From: Paenibacillus cellulositrophicus
Lineage (GTDB): Bacteria > Bacillota > Bacilli > Paenibacillales > Paenibacillaceae
NCBI RefSeq assembly: GCF_009363095.1
Contig: NZ_CP045295.1
Location: forward strand, 5,857,001-5,921,000
Length of the DNA: 64,000 nucleotides
Reading direction: 5' to 3'
The first letter of the stretch is position 1, and the number at the start of each line of letters is the position of its first letter. The notes under the pieces were generated by a model that was given only the letters and a program-made list of their open reading frames with translations, had not been told where the DNA came from and made no database searches. This document shows positions 1-8,684 of this stretch, in pieces. A program made the translations under genes and the position numbers.

Positions 1-120
1 ATCTTGAAAATTGTCCATAGCGGCGCGCGGCAAAGCTGTGTCATGATGCATTCGTGTCAGATAGCGTCCAGCATGGGGCATGAATCTTGCACAGAGGATC
101 AAGGGGGAGGGAAATTCGTT

Positions 121-1095
121 GTGGACAGCCAAACGGCGGTGAACAAGATGGCCGGCAAGGGCGGCAGCATGTACGAGAAAAACGGACGAGGGAGCAGCCG
201 GGCGGCGGCATGGCTCCGGAATTGGCAGCTGTATCTGTTGATTGCCCCGGTTCTGGGTTACTTTATCGTCTTCCACTATATTCCCATGTACGGCGTGCAG
301 ATCGCATTCAAGGATTACATCGCCTCGAAAGGCATCACGGGGAGTCCTTGGGTCGGACTCAAGCATGTCGAACGCTTTTTTGACAGCTTTTATTTTGCGC
401 GCATTCTGCGGAACACGCTTGGCATCGGGGTGTATGAGTTGATCGCGGGTTTTCCGGTTCCGATCGTGCTGGCGCTCCTGCTGCATGAGGTGCGTTCATC
501 CAAGTTCCGGCGATTCGTCCAGACGGTGACTTATGCCCCGCATTTTTTATCGACTGTGGTTGTGGTCGGCATGCTGATGATGTTTCTGTCTCCGGTCAGC
601 GGACTCGTCAATGCGGTTATCGTATGGCTGGGCGGACAGCCGGTTGCTTTTCTGACCGAGCCGTCATGGTTCAAGAGCATCTATGTCTGGTCAGGCGTGT
701 GGCAGAGCATGGGCTGGAGCTCGATCATTTATTTGGCCGCCTTGTCCGGGATTGACCCGCAGCTTCATGAAGCGGCCAAGGTGGACGGTGCCGGCAGGCT
801 CAAACGGATGTGGCACATCAATTTGCCTGGCATCGCGCCGACGATCGTCGTCCTGCTCATTTTGAACATCGGATCGATTTTGGGTGTCGGTTTTGAAAAG
901 GTGTTCCTGATGCAAAATTCGCTCAATATGGAAGCGTCGGACGTCATTGCCACCAACGTATACCGCAGCGGCATTTTGGGGGCGCAGTACAGCTATTCCG
1001 CCGCCGTGGGGCTGTTCAATGCCGTCGTCAATTTCGTGCTGCTCCTGACCGTAAACCGGATCGCGCGCAAAATGGGCGGAAGCAGCCTATGGTAA
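121..1095 (+). CDS. ABC sugar importer permease, LplB/YteP type
   Basis: Integral membrane permease of a carbohydrate ABC importer (MalF-like partner). About six hydrophobic segments are visible, and the cytoplasmic EAA loop, beginning EAAKVDGAG at about residue 217, is the ATPase contact site. I place the start at the GTG at 121 because AGGGGGAGG lies about 10 bp upstream; an open frame runs back to position 4 but lacks a ribosome site, and the resulting 324 residues equal the length of the paralogue at 21306. It is followed 31 bp later by the second permease and then by a lipoprotein, so the three form one importer. No ATPase gene is present, which is usual for this family because a shared MsmX-type ATPase serves several importers. 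Substrate unknown; oligosaccharides are typical. Confidence 0.9.
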   Translation: MDSQTAVNKMAGKGGSMYEKNGRGSSRAAAWLRNWQLYLLIAPVLGYFIVFHYIPMYGVQIAFKDYIASKGITGSPWVGLKHVERFFDSFYFARILRNTLGIGVYELIAGFPVPIVLALLLHEVRSSKFRRFVQTVTYAPHFLSTVVVVGMLMMFLSPVSGLVNAVIVWLGGQPVAFLTEPSWFKSIYVWSGVWQSMGWSSIIYLAALSGIDPQLHEAAKVDGAGRLKRMWHINLPGIAPTIVVLLILNIGSILGVGFEKVFLMQNSLNMEASDVIATNVYRSGILGAQYSYSAAVGLFNAVVNFVLLLTVNRIARKMGGSSLW

Positions 1096-1126
1096 TCTTG
1101 ACTAGACAACGGAAGGAGGGTCATCC

Positions 1127-2008
1127 ATGCTGGAAACCAGGTCCGAGCGGATCACGGGAATAGGCATCTACGTCCTGTTGGGGGTCGTCACCCTGATCGT
1201 TCTGTACCCGCTGTTCTTCGTGCTGATCGCATCGGTCAGCAACCCCGGGTCGGTCATTCGAGGCGAGGTATGGCTGTGGCCCAAAGGGTTCTCGCTCGTT
1301 GGTTATGAACGCCTGTTTGGGAACAAGGAGCTGCTTCGTGGCTTTATGAACACGGTCATGTATACGGTTGTTGGAACCGCGCTCAATGTGGTGATGACCG
1401 TGGCGGGGGCTTACCCGCTGTCCCGCACGGACTTTAAAGGCAGACACTTCTTTACGTTCCTGATCGTGTTTACGATGTTTTTTGGCGGCGGCATGATTCC
1501 GACATACCTGCTGATCAAAAGCCTCGGGCTGCTCAATACGTTCTGGGCCATGATTATTCCGTCCGCCGTCTCGGTATGGAACATTCTGATCATGCGCACG
1601 TTTTTTCAATCCTCCATCCCCAAGGAAGTTCAAGAAGCGGCTTTCATGGATGGATGCTCCAATATTAAAATTTTGCTCAAAGTCGTACTGCCCCTGTCGG
1701 GACCGGTACTCGCGGTCATGGTGCTGTTCTACGCGGTCGGACATTGGAATGCTTACTTCAGCGCGCTGCTCTATTTGTCGGACCGGGATTTGTACCCGAT
1801 GCAGCTGTTTCTGCGGGAGATTCTGGTACAGAACCAGATGCAGGAGATGGTCGACATCAGCGATGATACGCTGGCCCGCAGTCTGATGGATGCCGAGGCG
1901 ATCAAATACGCGGCGGTTATTGTCACGAATCTGCCGATGCTCATTCTTTACCCTTTTCTGCAAAAGTATTTCGTCAAAGGTGTCATGGTTGGTGCGATTA
2001 AGGGCTGA
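1127..2008 (+). CDS. ABC sugar importer permease, YtcP/LplC type
   Basis: Second membrane subunit (MalG-like) of the importer that begins at 121. The 293-residue protein has about six membrane segments and an EAA loop around residues 169-190 (QEAAFMDGCSNIKILL). A strong GGAAGGAGGG lies just before the ATG. It is closely similar along its length to the permease at 22295, including the ending FVKGVMVGAIKG versus FVKGVMIGSLKG, so the two importers are paralogous systems. Family known; substrate not deducible. Confidence 0.91.
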   Translation: MLETRSERITGIGIYVLLGVVTLIVLYPLFFVLIASVSNPGSVIRGEVWLWPKGFSLVGYERLFGNKELLRGFMNTVMYTVVGTALNVVMTVAGAYPLSRTDFKGRHFFTFLIVFTMFFGGGMIPTYLLIKSLGLLNTFWAMIIPSAVSVWNILIMRTFFQSSIPKEVQEAAFMDGCSNIKILLKVVLPLSGPVLAVMVLFYAVGHWNAYFSALLYLSDRDLYPMQLFLREILVQNQMQEMVDISDDTLARSLMDAEAIKYAAVIVTNLPMLILYPFLQKYFVKGVMVGAIKG

Positions 2009-2047
2009 TCAAGGTCAAATCTTAAATGTTAACGGAGGAGATGGAGT

Positions 2048-3712
2048 ATGAGAAAACAAAAACGGCTTCGTAAGATGCGGGGCAAATGGGGACCGCTCAC
2101 GCTGTCGCTCGTGATGGCTGCGGGTTTGCTGAGTGGATGCAGCGGCAGTGCGTCGGAAGGTGAAGCGGAGAACAAGACCGACAAGCTGGCCAATCTGAAC
2201 GAAACGGGCATGCCGATCGTGAAAGAACCGATTGAGCTGACCTTTTTCACAGGCAAGTCGCCGACTAACGGCAGCAAATTTGAAGATACGCTGATTTGGA
2301 AAACGTACAGCCAAATGTCGAATATCCAGGTGAAGTTCAATCTGGTGCCATTTGAAACGCTGACCGAGAAAAGGAACCTGGCGCTGGCGGGAGGCGACTA
2401 TCCGGACGTCTTGTATTCGGCGCGCGTCGGATCGGCTGAGCTCGCACGGTATGGGCAGCAGGGCGTCTTCATCCCGTTAAACGACCTGATCGATAAATAT
2501 GCGCCCAATTTCAAAATGCTGATGGAGAAATATCCGGACATCCGCAAAGGGCTGACGATGCCGGACGGCAACATTTATTCGCTTCCGTCCTTCTATGACC
2601 CGGACCTTCTCTCCATGCTGATCGGCACGCCGCTGTGGATCAACCAGGATTGGCTGAAGAAGCTGGGGATGGAGGAACCGCAGACGACCGAGGAATTTTA
2701 CAAATACCTGCAGGCGGTCAAGGCGACGGACCTGAACGGGAACGGCAAGCATGACGAGATTCCGTTCAGCGCTGGCGGCGTTACGGCACTGATCGACCAC
2801 ATGAAAGGGGCCTGGGGGCTTGGCACCAGCGGCCTTGGGCATAAGCTGGTGGATGTGAACCCTGGGACAGGCAAGCTTCGTTTTATCAAAACCCTGCCAC
2901 AGTACAAAGAGGTGCTGCAGTTTATAAGCAAGCTCTATAAGGAGGGGCTGATCGATCCCGAAATATTTACGATCGAGGGCAGCGCCTTGAACGCCAAAGG
3001 GCAGGCCGGTCTGCTTGGCTCAACAGTGGTGCCGAACCCTGAAACCGTGATGGGGCGCAAGGAATTTACGGGACTCGGGGCCTTGAAAGGGCCGCATGGC
3101 GACCAGCTGTATGCCCATGTCAAAGTTCCGATGGTGCATGTCGGCGCTTTTGCCATTACCAATAAAGATCCGTATCCGGAAGCCACGATCCGCTGGATGG
3201 ATTACTTCTACAGCGATGAAGGCGCCAAGCTGTATTTCATGGGTAAGGAAGGGGAGACGTATACCAGTGACTCGAGCGGCAATTTGAAATACGTGGACGA
3301 AATCACGAACAATCCGGACGGGCTGACACAGGACCAGGCATTGGCCAAATACTTCACCTGGCTGGGTGGAAGCTATCCTGGCTTCGTGACGGAGAAGTAT
3401 TTCAAAGGGTCGGAGACGCTCCCGAATTCCATAGCCGCGGCCGAAAAAGCCAAGCCTTACGCGGTGAAGAACATCCTGTATAACTTTAACTATACGCCGG
3501 AGGAGACGGAGGTCATGTCTTCCATCGGCAAGGACATTGAGGATTACACCGCGGAAATGGAAGCAAAATTCATTAACGGCTCCGCGTCTTTCGATCAGTG
3601 GGACGGGTACGTAAATAACTTAAAGAAAATGGGACTGGACCAGTACATGTCCGTGTATCAGGCGGCTTATGATCGGTATCAGGCGGCTTATGATCGGTAT
3701 CAGGCGGAATAA
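2048..3712 (+). CDS. Extracellular solute-binding lipoprotein (LipO type)
   Basis: Substrate-capturing lipoprotein of the importer encoded by the two genes before it. A basic N-terminus, a hydrophobic stretch and the lipobox LLSGC with Cys31 as lipidation site are visible. At 554 residues it is of usual size for the large LipO/YtcQ-type binding proteins. A calcium-loop-like DLNGNGKHDE sits near residue 230, as in many members. The C-terminus carries a duplicated AAYDRYQ, produced by a 21-bp tandem repeat in the DNA (3659-3700). The ATG has GGAGGAGATGG-like ribosome sequence upstream. Ligand unknown. Confidence 0.9.
   Translation: MRKQKRLRKMRGKWGPLTLSLVMAAGLLSGCSGSASEGEAENKTDKLANLNETGMPIVKEPIELTFFTGKSPTNGSKFEDTLIWKTYSQMSNIQVKFNLVPFETLTEKRNLALAGGDYPDVLYSARVGSAELARYGQQGVFIPLNDLIDKYAPNFKMLMEKYPDIRKGLTMPDGNIYSLPSFYDPDLLSMLIGTPLWINQDWLKKLGMEEPQTTEEFYKYLQAVKATDLNGNGKHDEIPFSAGGVTALIDHMKGAWGLGTSGLGHKLVDVNPGTGKLRFIKTLPQYKEVLQFISKLYKEGLIDPEIFTIEGSALNAKGQAGLLGSTVVPNPETVMGRKEFTGLGALKGPHGDQLYAHVKVPMVHVGAFAITNKDPYPEATIRWMDYFYSDEGAKLYFMGKEGETYTSDSSGNLKYVDEITNNPDGLTQDQALAKYFTWLGGSYPGFVTEKYFKGSETLPNSIAAAEKAKPYAVKNILYNFNYTPEETEVMSSIGKDIEDYTAEMEAKFINGSASFDQWDGYVNNLKKMGLDQYMSVYQAAYDRYQAAYDRYQAE
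3659..3712 (+). repeat. 21-bp tandem duplication at the end of a coding region
   Basis: Two identical 21-bp units (3659-3679 and 3680-3700) and the beginning of a third form the last codons of the solute-binding protein, giving QAAYDRY twice before QAE-stop. The reading frame is preserved. It looks like a recent slippage duplication. Confidence 0.9.
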
Positions 3713-3791
3713 ATCATCATACGAAGCTTGGAATTCTTCCGGGAACAAAGATGACAGGTACACAAGAAAAAATAGTTCCATCCTCATCGGG

Positions 3792-3824
3792 GAAGAACCG
3801 GCCAACGGCCGGTTCTTTCTTCTG
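3792..3824 (+). terminator. Rho-independent terminator after importer operon
   Basis: GAAGAACCGGCC, a 3-nt loop and GGCCGGTTCTT followed by TCTTCT form an 11-bp stem with a weak T-tract. It lies between the binding protein and the oxidoreductase at 3970, so transcription of the latter may be partly separate. Confidence 0.75.
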
Positions 3825-3969
3825 ACTATCGGCGGATTGTCAATGATCAGGGCCGGTGCTATGGTAGTTATTATCCAAGGAGAAGCGGGCGATATCCGCG
3901 ATTCGTTCATGGCTGTCGCTCATGGTACTGCCGCCTTCGGGCTGCTCTCAATAAAAAGGAGGTGTAGTT

Positions 3970-5058
3970 ATGGCAAGGCCTGCAACTTTCGGCATTATCG
4001 GCGGCGGTGGATTTCGGGCCCAATATTTTTTAAGAATTGCGCAAGCGCTTCCAGATAAATTCCAGGTCACGGGAATGGTGGTCCGGGACTCAGCCAAAGG
4101 CCAGGCGATGGAGCGCCAGTGGCAGGTGGCCGCATACAGGACGCTTGAACAGCTGTTGACCGGCCCGCAGCCGGATTTCATGGTCGTGTCGGTCAGCGCA
4201 TCGGCTTGCGCGGAGTATTTGATTCAGCTGGCGGACCATGGCATTCCCGCATTGGCGGAAACGCCTCCTGCACCTGATTTGGACGGGCTGATCCGGCTGC
4301 ATGACCAGCTGACACGCCGCGGTGCGCGGGTGCAGGTCGCCGAGCAGTATCCGTTCCATCCGATGAACCAAGCTAGAATGGCCATCATTCGGGAAGGGCT
4401 GCTCGGGAACGTAACCCAGGCAACCGTATCGATTTCACACTTTTACCACGGAGCCGCCCTGCTTCGGAAGATGCTCGGTATAGGATTTGAAGACGTCCGC
4501 GTTCGGGCAATGCGGTTTGAGTCCGACTGGGTGGCAGGACCTACCCGGAGCGGACCGCCGCCGGAAGAACAGATCGTGACGTCCCGGCGAGATTTGGCCT
4601 GGCTGGATTTCGGCGGCAAGCTCGGGATCTACGATTTCACCGCGAACCAGCATCGTTCCTGGATCCGCTCGAACCACCTGTCGGTACAGGGGGAGCGGGG
4701 CGAGATATTCGATGACCGGCTGACGGTCCTGAAGGACTTCCGTACGCCGCTTTATTTGAACTTTAAGCGAATCAATAAGGGTGAGCTCGAGAATCAGGAA
4801 GGGTACTTTCTGGAGGGGATTATGGCGGGAGAACGGTGGGTGTATAACAATCCGTTTGCCCCTGCAAGGCTGTACGACGACGAAATCGCGATTGCCTGCT
4901 GCCTGCAGCAAATGGCTGTCTACGCTGCGGGCGGGCCCAGCTTCTACAGTCTCTCTGATGCTTCGCAGGATCATTATTTGGGCATGCTCATACAGCAGGC
5001 GATTCAGTCTGGAGAAACCGTCGTTTCTTCACGTCAGGTTTGGTCAGGCGATGGGTAG
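3970..5058 (+). CDS. Gfo/Idh/MocA family NAD(P)-dependent oxidoreductase
   Basis: Predicted cytoplasmic sugar or polyol dehydrogenase. The N-terminal Rossmann fold begins with FGIIGGGGF (residues 7-15), the usual dinucleotide-binding glycine loop. The usual EKP of the family is here AETPPAP near residue 97, so the catalytic Lys-containing motif is altered; the activity may differ from canonical members. An AAAAAGGAGG ribosome site precedes the ATG. Position behind a sugar importer suggests processing of the imported sugar. Length, 362 residues, is normal. Substrate not deducible. Confidence 0.85.
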   Translation: MARPATFGIIGGGGFRAQYFLRIAQALPDKFQVTGMVVRDSAKGQAMERQWQVAAYRTLEQLLTGPQPDFMVVSVSASACAEYLIQLADHGIPALAETPPAPDLDGLIRLHDQLTRRGARVQVAEQYPFHPMNQARMAIIREGLLGNVTQATVSISHFYHGAALLRKMLGIGFEDVRVRAMRFESDWVAGPTRSGPPPEEQIVTSRRDLAWLDFGGKLGIYDFTANQHRSWIRSNHLSVQGERGEIFDDRLTVLKDFRTPLYLNFKRINKGELENQEGYFLEGIMAGERWVYNNPFAPARLYDDEIAIACCLQQMAVYAAGGPSFYSLSDASQDHYLGMLIQQAIQSGETVVSSRQVWSGDG

Positions 5059-5100
5059 ATGAAGATCCCGATGACCGAGCCCGGATCATAAGGAAGATTA

Positions 5101-5127
5101 AAAAACCGCGATACAATCGCGGTTTTT
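5101..5127. terminator. Bidirectional terminator between convergent genes
   Basis: AAAAACCGCGAT, a 3-nt loop and ATCGCGGTTTTTT form a symmetric stem with T-tracts on both strands. It separates the oxidoreductase (plus strand) from the convergent DUF4179 gene (minus strand). Confidence 0.9.
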
Positions 5128-5145
5128 TGCTTTTCATTACAGCCA

Positions 5146-6267
5146 TCATTTGATTTTCAGTTCAACTACGGGCAGATCCTTTAGAAGTTTAGGGACGCCC
5201 GCGTCATCCGACTCGATGTACATCTTCAGCACAAGCGATCGGGGCTTGTCGAGCATGCTGCTGCTGAATATTTGCTGGAAGCCCTCGTCGGTCCCGTTTC
5301 CGGCTACCGGACTCAGCTGCACAGCCCTTCCATTTCTGTTAGTGGAGACGATAGTCATGGAACGGAACTTATCCCAGATGGATTGCTTTGTTTTGAAATC
5401 CAATTCGCTGCCGTTATCGATCACGAAGGTGGCGCGCGTCAACAACGGAGACATTTCCACCTCGGAGAGAACAACCTTATGGCCATCGATGCTGATAGAA
5501 CGATCAGGCTGCATAACAAAGGTCGGCGTCTTTTCAAATTTTGGTTCTAAATCAACGTCAATTTTCATACGGTCGGAATAACGGAAATCCGCAGCGACCG
5601 TCCCGGTTTTCGGGTCGCCCAGTTTTCCGGGATTTACGGAGGCCACCTGAAAGTCGACCTCGATGCGGCTCGGAAAAGGCTGGCTGCGGTCAAGCATCAC
5701 CGTGCTTTGACCGGACCAGCTGCGACCGTCGCCGTTGCCGATCTGAAATTTGGAATTCAGGAGATTGCCGGAATTTGAGTCGGTCACTTTGACGCTGTTT
5801 ACCCTGTAGATATCCTGACCGGATTCTGCCGTGGCCGTGTACAACAGCATGATCTTGTTTTTATCAGCTGTGACGGCATCGAGTGTAATTCGGTAAGGAC
5901 CGGAGGAAACCGACTTGTTGACGATTTGGATGTAATTGTTGCGTACTGCGGATTCGAGTGTCGCATGGTCCACGTCTTTGGTGGATAGGGCCCTGTACCT
6001 TTCCAATGCGCCCCAACTCATATCCTTCGCCGTATGCGGTGCAGGAATGCCGATCGGGCCGCCCTGCCACCATCCGGCACCCAGCAGCACGGCCAGCACC
6101 ACTGCAGCGACGGCATAGGGCAGGAAACGCCGCTTTCGCGAAGTCGATCTATTCGCGAACCCGCGCCGGATCGCCTCGGTAGCTTCCGTGTCGCCGATTT
6201 GCATCCTTTCCCGCCGGAGCTGCGCCGCGTCGGCAAGCAGGGCTTGTTCTTCGGGGTTCGTGTTCAT
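5146..6267 (-). CDS. DUF4179-type membrane protein, probable anti-sigma partner
   Basis: A 373-residue protein with an N-terminal cytoplasmic part containing basic residues, one membrane segment (about residues 48-66, beginning FLPYAVAAVVLA), and a large external domain. The layout matches DUF4179 proteins encoded beside ECF sigma factors in Bacillota, which are thought to act as anti-sigma or sensor proteins. The start chosen is the ATG at 6267, which overlaps the sigma-factor stop as ATGA and has CGGAGGGA before it; a longer frame from 6294 is possible but lacks a site. Translational coupling with the sigma gene is expected. Function as anti-sigma factor is inference from context. Confidence 0.8.
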   Translation of the reverse strand: MNTNPEEQALLADAAQLRRERMQIGDTEATEAIRRGFANRSTSRKRRFLPYAVAAVVLAVLLGAGWWQGGPIGIPAPHTAKDMSWGALERYRALSTKDVDHATLESAVRNNYIQIVNKSVSSGPYRITLDAVTADKNKIMLLYTATAESGQDIYRVNSVKVTDSNSGNLLNSKFQIGNGDGRSWSGQSTVMLDRSQPFPSRIEVDFQVASVNPGKLGDPKTGTVAADFRYSDRMKIDVDLEPKFEKTPTFVMQPDRSISIDGHKVVLSEVEMSPLLTRATFVIDNGSELDFKTKQSIWDKFRSMTIVSTNRNGRAVQLSPVAGNGTDEGFQQIFSSSMLDKPRSLVLKMYIESDDAGVPKLLKDLPVVELKIK

Positions 6268-6809
6268 TCCCAATCCCTCCGATTTTTCATCCATTTGCGG
6301 AGCTGGCCAAGCCCCTTATGCTGCCACGTTTTGACTGTGCCTTCCGGTTTGCCGAAAACCGCGGCGATTTCCGTGAGCGTCAGGTCGTTGTAGTATTTCA
6401 GGATCAGTACATGGCGGTATTTTGGCTTCACCTTTTCCAGCAGGGGACCCATGGCGACCTTATCGTGGTTGAACGCTTTGAATGCATCATGAGACTGACT
6501 AATCTCCTCAAGCTGCTCATCCACGGTAGGAACGGCACGCTTCCTGCGCCGCTGCTCATCGATGCATACATAAATGAGAATGCGGATGAGCCAAGCCTTC
6601 AGCGCCCTGCCGTCTTTCAGCGTCGAGCGTTTGACCCATGCCCTGCACGTCATTTCCTGCAGCGCCTCCAGGGCATCATGACGATTGCGCAAATAGCTGT
6701 AAGCGATGTTCAGCAGCGTTTCCCAGTGCTCCATGATGGCGTCATAAACATCGGTTTCTTCTCCGGCTTGTCCCATGCTAACCTTTTTCATTTCTGCGTG
6801 AGAGCCCAA
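6264..6809 (-). CDS. ECF-type RNA polymerase sigma factor
   Basis: Region 2 is visible as AYSYLRNRHDALEALQEM..., with the DNA-melting and -10 recognition part ending in WLIRILIYVCIDEQRRR. Region 4 is the C-terminal helix-turn-helix LTEIAAVFGKPEGTVKTWQHKG. I prefer the TTG start at 6809 because AAAGGAGGG lies 8 bp before it; the ATG at 6791 is too far from that site, and the ATG at 6854 has none. The gene forms a two-gene operon with the DUF4179 protein through a 4-bp overlap. It is divergent from katA, but a stress role shared with katA is not shown. Confidence 0.88.
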   Translation of the reverse strand: MGSHAEMKKVSMGQAGEETDVYDAIMEHWETLLNIAYSYLRNRHDALEALQEMTCRAWVKRSTLKDGRALKAWLIRILIYVCIDEQRRRKRAVPTVDEQLEEISQSHDAFKAFNHDKVAMGPLLEKVKPKYRHVLILKYYNDLTLTEIAAVFGKPEGTVKTWQHKGLGQLRKWMKNRRDWE

Positions 6810-6881
6810 GCGGGCAGCCCTCCTTTCTTTGTCTCTGTGGTACAGACGGACCAACGCTTCAAACGGTTTTAAAAATCTTAT

Positions 6882-6896
6882 TTATAATTATTCTAA
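6882..6896 (+). promoter_or_regulatory. PerR box upstream of catalase
   Basis: TTATAATTATTCTAA matches the 7-1-7 PerR consensus TTATAATNATTATAA at all defined positions but one. It sits just upstream of the -35 element of katA, where PerR would interfere with polymerase. In Bacillus PerR represses katA until peroxide oxidises the protein; control here is inferred from the site. Confidence 0.8.
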
Positions 6897-6903
6897 ATAA
6901 ATA

Positions 6904-6931
6904 TTGACTTTAAATTGATAAGTGTTATCAT
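6904..6931 (+). promoter_or_regulatory. Sigma-A promoter of katA
   Basis: TTGACT (6904-6909) and TATCAT (6926-6931) are separated by 16 bp, about 50 bp before the katA start codon. The spacer and -10 overlap a second Fur-family-like palindrome. Confidence 0.7.
6916..6930 (+). promoter_or_regulatory. Second Fur/PerR-family-like palindrome over the -10
   Basis: TGATAAGTGTTATCA is a perfect 6-bp inverted repeat around GTG. It fits the general Fur-family 15-mer TGATAATNATTATCA at 12 of its 14 defined positions. It would place a repressor directly on the katA -10 region. Whether PerR, Fur or Zur binds is not determinable from the sequence. Confidence 0.6.
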
Positions 6932-6980
6932 TTGTTTATGAGGTTTTTGATGATCATTTTACGAAGAAGGTGGAGAGCTA

Positions 6981-8441
6981 ATGAGTACAAATCATTCCGA
7001 TTCCAATAAACTTACAACAAGCTGGGGAGCCCCGGTTGGGGACAACCAAAATTCCATTACGGCCGGACATCGCGGTCCTACCCTGATTCAAGATGTTCAC
7101 CTACTGGAGAAATTAGCCCACTTTAATCGCGAGAGAGTTCCTGAGCGTGTCGTTCATGCGAAAGGTGCCGGAGCACACGGTTATTTCGAAGTAACCAACG
7201 ACATGTCTAAATATACCAAAGCGAAGCTGTTTCATGACAAGGGCAAGCGAACCGACCTCTTTATCCGGTTTTCAACCGTTGCGGGAGAGCTTGGCTCCGC
7301 AGACACCGTCCGCGACCCGCGCGGATTTGCTGTAAAGTTCTACACTGAAGAAGGCAATTACGATATCGTAGGCAACAACACGCCGATCTTTTTCATTCGC
7401 GACGCTATTAAATTCCCGGACTTTATCCATACTCAAAAGCGCGATCCGAGAACGCACCTGAAAAATCCGAACGCTGTATGGGATTTCTGGTCCTTATCTC
7501 CTGAATCGCTGCACCAAGTTACTTACCTGATGGGAGACCGCGGCATTCCGGCAACGCTGCGTCATATGCACGGTTTCGGCAGCCATACGTTCAAATGGGT
7601 CAACGAGCAGGGTGAAGCCGTGTGGATCAAGTACCATTTTAAAACAGACCAAGGCGTGAAGAACCTGGATCCGGATCTGGCGGCAAAGCTGGCAGGTGAA
7701 AATCCCGACTACCATATTCAGGACCTGCAGCAGGCGATCGAAGCAGGGGACTATCCGTCCTGGACGCTGTATGTTCAGATCATGCCACTGGAGGACGCAA
7801 ATACGTACCGGTTCGATCCGTTCGACGTGACGAAGACGTGGTCCCAGAAGGATTATCCGCTGATCGAGGTTGGGAAAATGGTGCTCGACCGGAATCCGGA
7901 AAACTATTTCGCTGAAGTGGAGCAGGCCACGTTCTCTCCGGGCAACCTTGTTCCCGGCGTTGAACCGTCCCCGGACAAAATGCTGCAGGGCCGCCTGTTC
8001 GCTTATGCGGATGCGCACCGTTACCGTGTAGGAGCGAATCACAACCATCTGCCGATCAACCGTCCGAAAGTGCCGGTCAACAACTATCAGCGCGACGGAT
8101 TCATGAACCCGGGTACGAACGGCGGAGGATCGGTCTATTACGAACCTAACAGCTTCAACGGACCGAAGGAAGATCCGCATGCCCGGATCACTGCGTTAGA
8201 GGTTGAAGGCTATGCTGCACAAACGGCTTACGATCACGATGACCACTATACGCAAGCCGGGGACCTGTACCGCTTGATGAGCGAAGAAGAGAAGGCCCGC
8301 CTCATCCGGACCATCGTGGAAGCGATGAAGCCGGTAGAGCTGGAGGAAATTAAGCTGCGCCAGATCTCCCATTTCTACAAAGCGGATCCGGATTATGGAA
8401 CCCGCGTTGCCGAAGGTTTGGGCTTAACCGTCCAAGCGTAA
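6981..8441 (+). CDS. katA: Monofunctional haem catalase
   Basis: Converts hydrogen peroxide to water and oxygen in the cytoplasm. The 486-residue protein is a small-subunit clade catalase. The catalytic His59 lies in ERVVHAKGAGAHG, the active-site Asn in GNNTPIFFIRD near residue 132, and the haem-ligand tyrosine in RLFAYADAHRYR near residue 340. The start has AGAAGGTGGAGAG before it. Upstream are a near-consensus PerR box, a promoter and a second Fur-type palindrome, so peroxide-inducible expression is likely. A tiny zinc-ribbon-like frame follows 83 bp later before the first terminator, so the two may be cotranscribed. Confidence 0.96.
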   Translation: MSTNHSDSNKLTTSWGAPVGDNQNSITAGHRGPTLIQDVHLLEKLAHFNRERVPERVVHAKGAGAHGYFEVTNDMSKYTKAKLFHDKGKRTDLFIRFSTVAGELGSADTVRDPRGFAVKFYTEEGNYDIVGNNTPIFFIRDAIKFPDFIHTQKRDPRTHLKNPNAVWDFWSLSPESLHQVTYLMGDRGIPATLRHMHGFGSHTFKWVNEQGEAVWIKYHFKTDQGVKNLDPDLAAKLAGENPDYHIQDLQQAIEAGDYPSWTLYVQIMPLEDANTYRFDPFDVTKTWSQKDYPLIEVGKMVLDRNPENYFAEVEQATFSPGNLVPGVEPSPDKMLQGRLFAYADAHRYRVGANHNHLPINRPKVPVNNYQRDGFMNPGTNGGGSVYYEPNSFNGPKEDPHARITALEVEGYAAQTAYDHDDHYTQAGDLYRLMSEEEKARLIRTIVEAMKPVELEEIKLRQISHFYKADPDYGTRVAEGLGLTVQA

Positions 8442-8524
8442 AGCGGGAGCAGCGGTTTTGCCCCTTAAGGCGGCAGCCGCATGGATCGAGGCGTGCGAAC
8501 AAATGAAAGGGAGGGTGATCCGGC

Positions 8525-8638
8525 ATGATGCTTCAGCCAAGTGTATGCCCCATGTGCCACCAGCCGATCAAAAATTTGAAGCATACGATCATTTGCGGCT
8601 GCGGGAGCAAAATCAAAACCAAAATCAAATTCAAATAA
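8525..8638 (+). CDS. 37-residue zinc-ribbon-like small protein
   Basis: A short frame begins at ATG 8525 with GGGAGGGTGATCC before it and ends at TAA just before a strong terminator. The product carries CPMC (residues 8-11) and CGC (24-26), spaced like a minimal zinc knuckle, and a lysine-rich tail KIKTKIKFK. It overlaps a longer frame (8458-8643) that has neither a ribosome site nor any motif. Its position, with no terminator between it and katA, suggests cotranscription with catalase. I do not recognise a family. A redox-sensitive metal-binding role is only a guess. Confidence 0.6.
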   Translation: MMLQPSVCPMCHQPIKNLKHTIICGCGSKIKTKIKFK

Positions 8639-8642
8639 CATG

Positions 8643-8684
8643 AAGAAGCTTACCCTTCACGTCAAGGGTGAGCTTCTTTTTTTT
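8643..8684 (+). terminator. Terminator after katA and the small zinc-ribbon gene
   Basis: AAGAAGCTTACCCTT and AAGGGTGAGCTTCTT pair over 15 bp with one G-T pair and a 6-nt loop, followed by a run of Ts. The first terminator after katA. The following 8685-8881 shows nothing I can identify. Confidence 0.9.

Noticed and set aside
1..120. Coding start at position 4 for the first permease
   Set aside because: The first 39 codons are not membrane-protein-like and lack a ribosome site; GTG 121 has one. The stretch itself shows no identifiable promoter.
3669..4058. Plus-strand frame across the terminator and the start of the Gfo/Idh gene
   Set aside because: Spans a rho-independent terminator and overlaps both real genes in another frame; no ribosome site.
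8458..8643. 61-residue frame downstream of katA
   Set aside because: No ribosome site and no motif; the 37-residue frame at 8525 in another frame has both.
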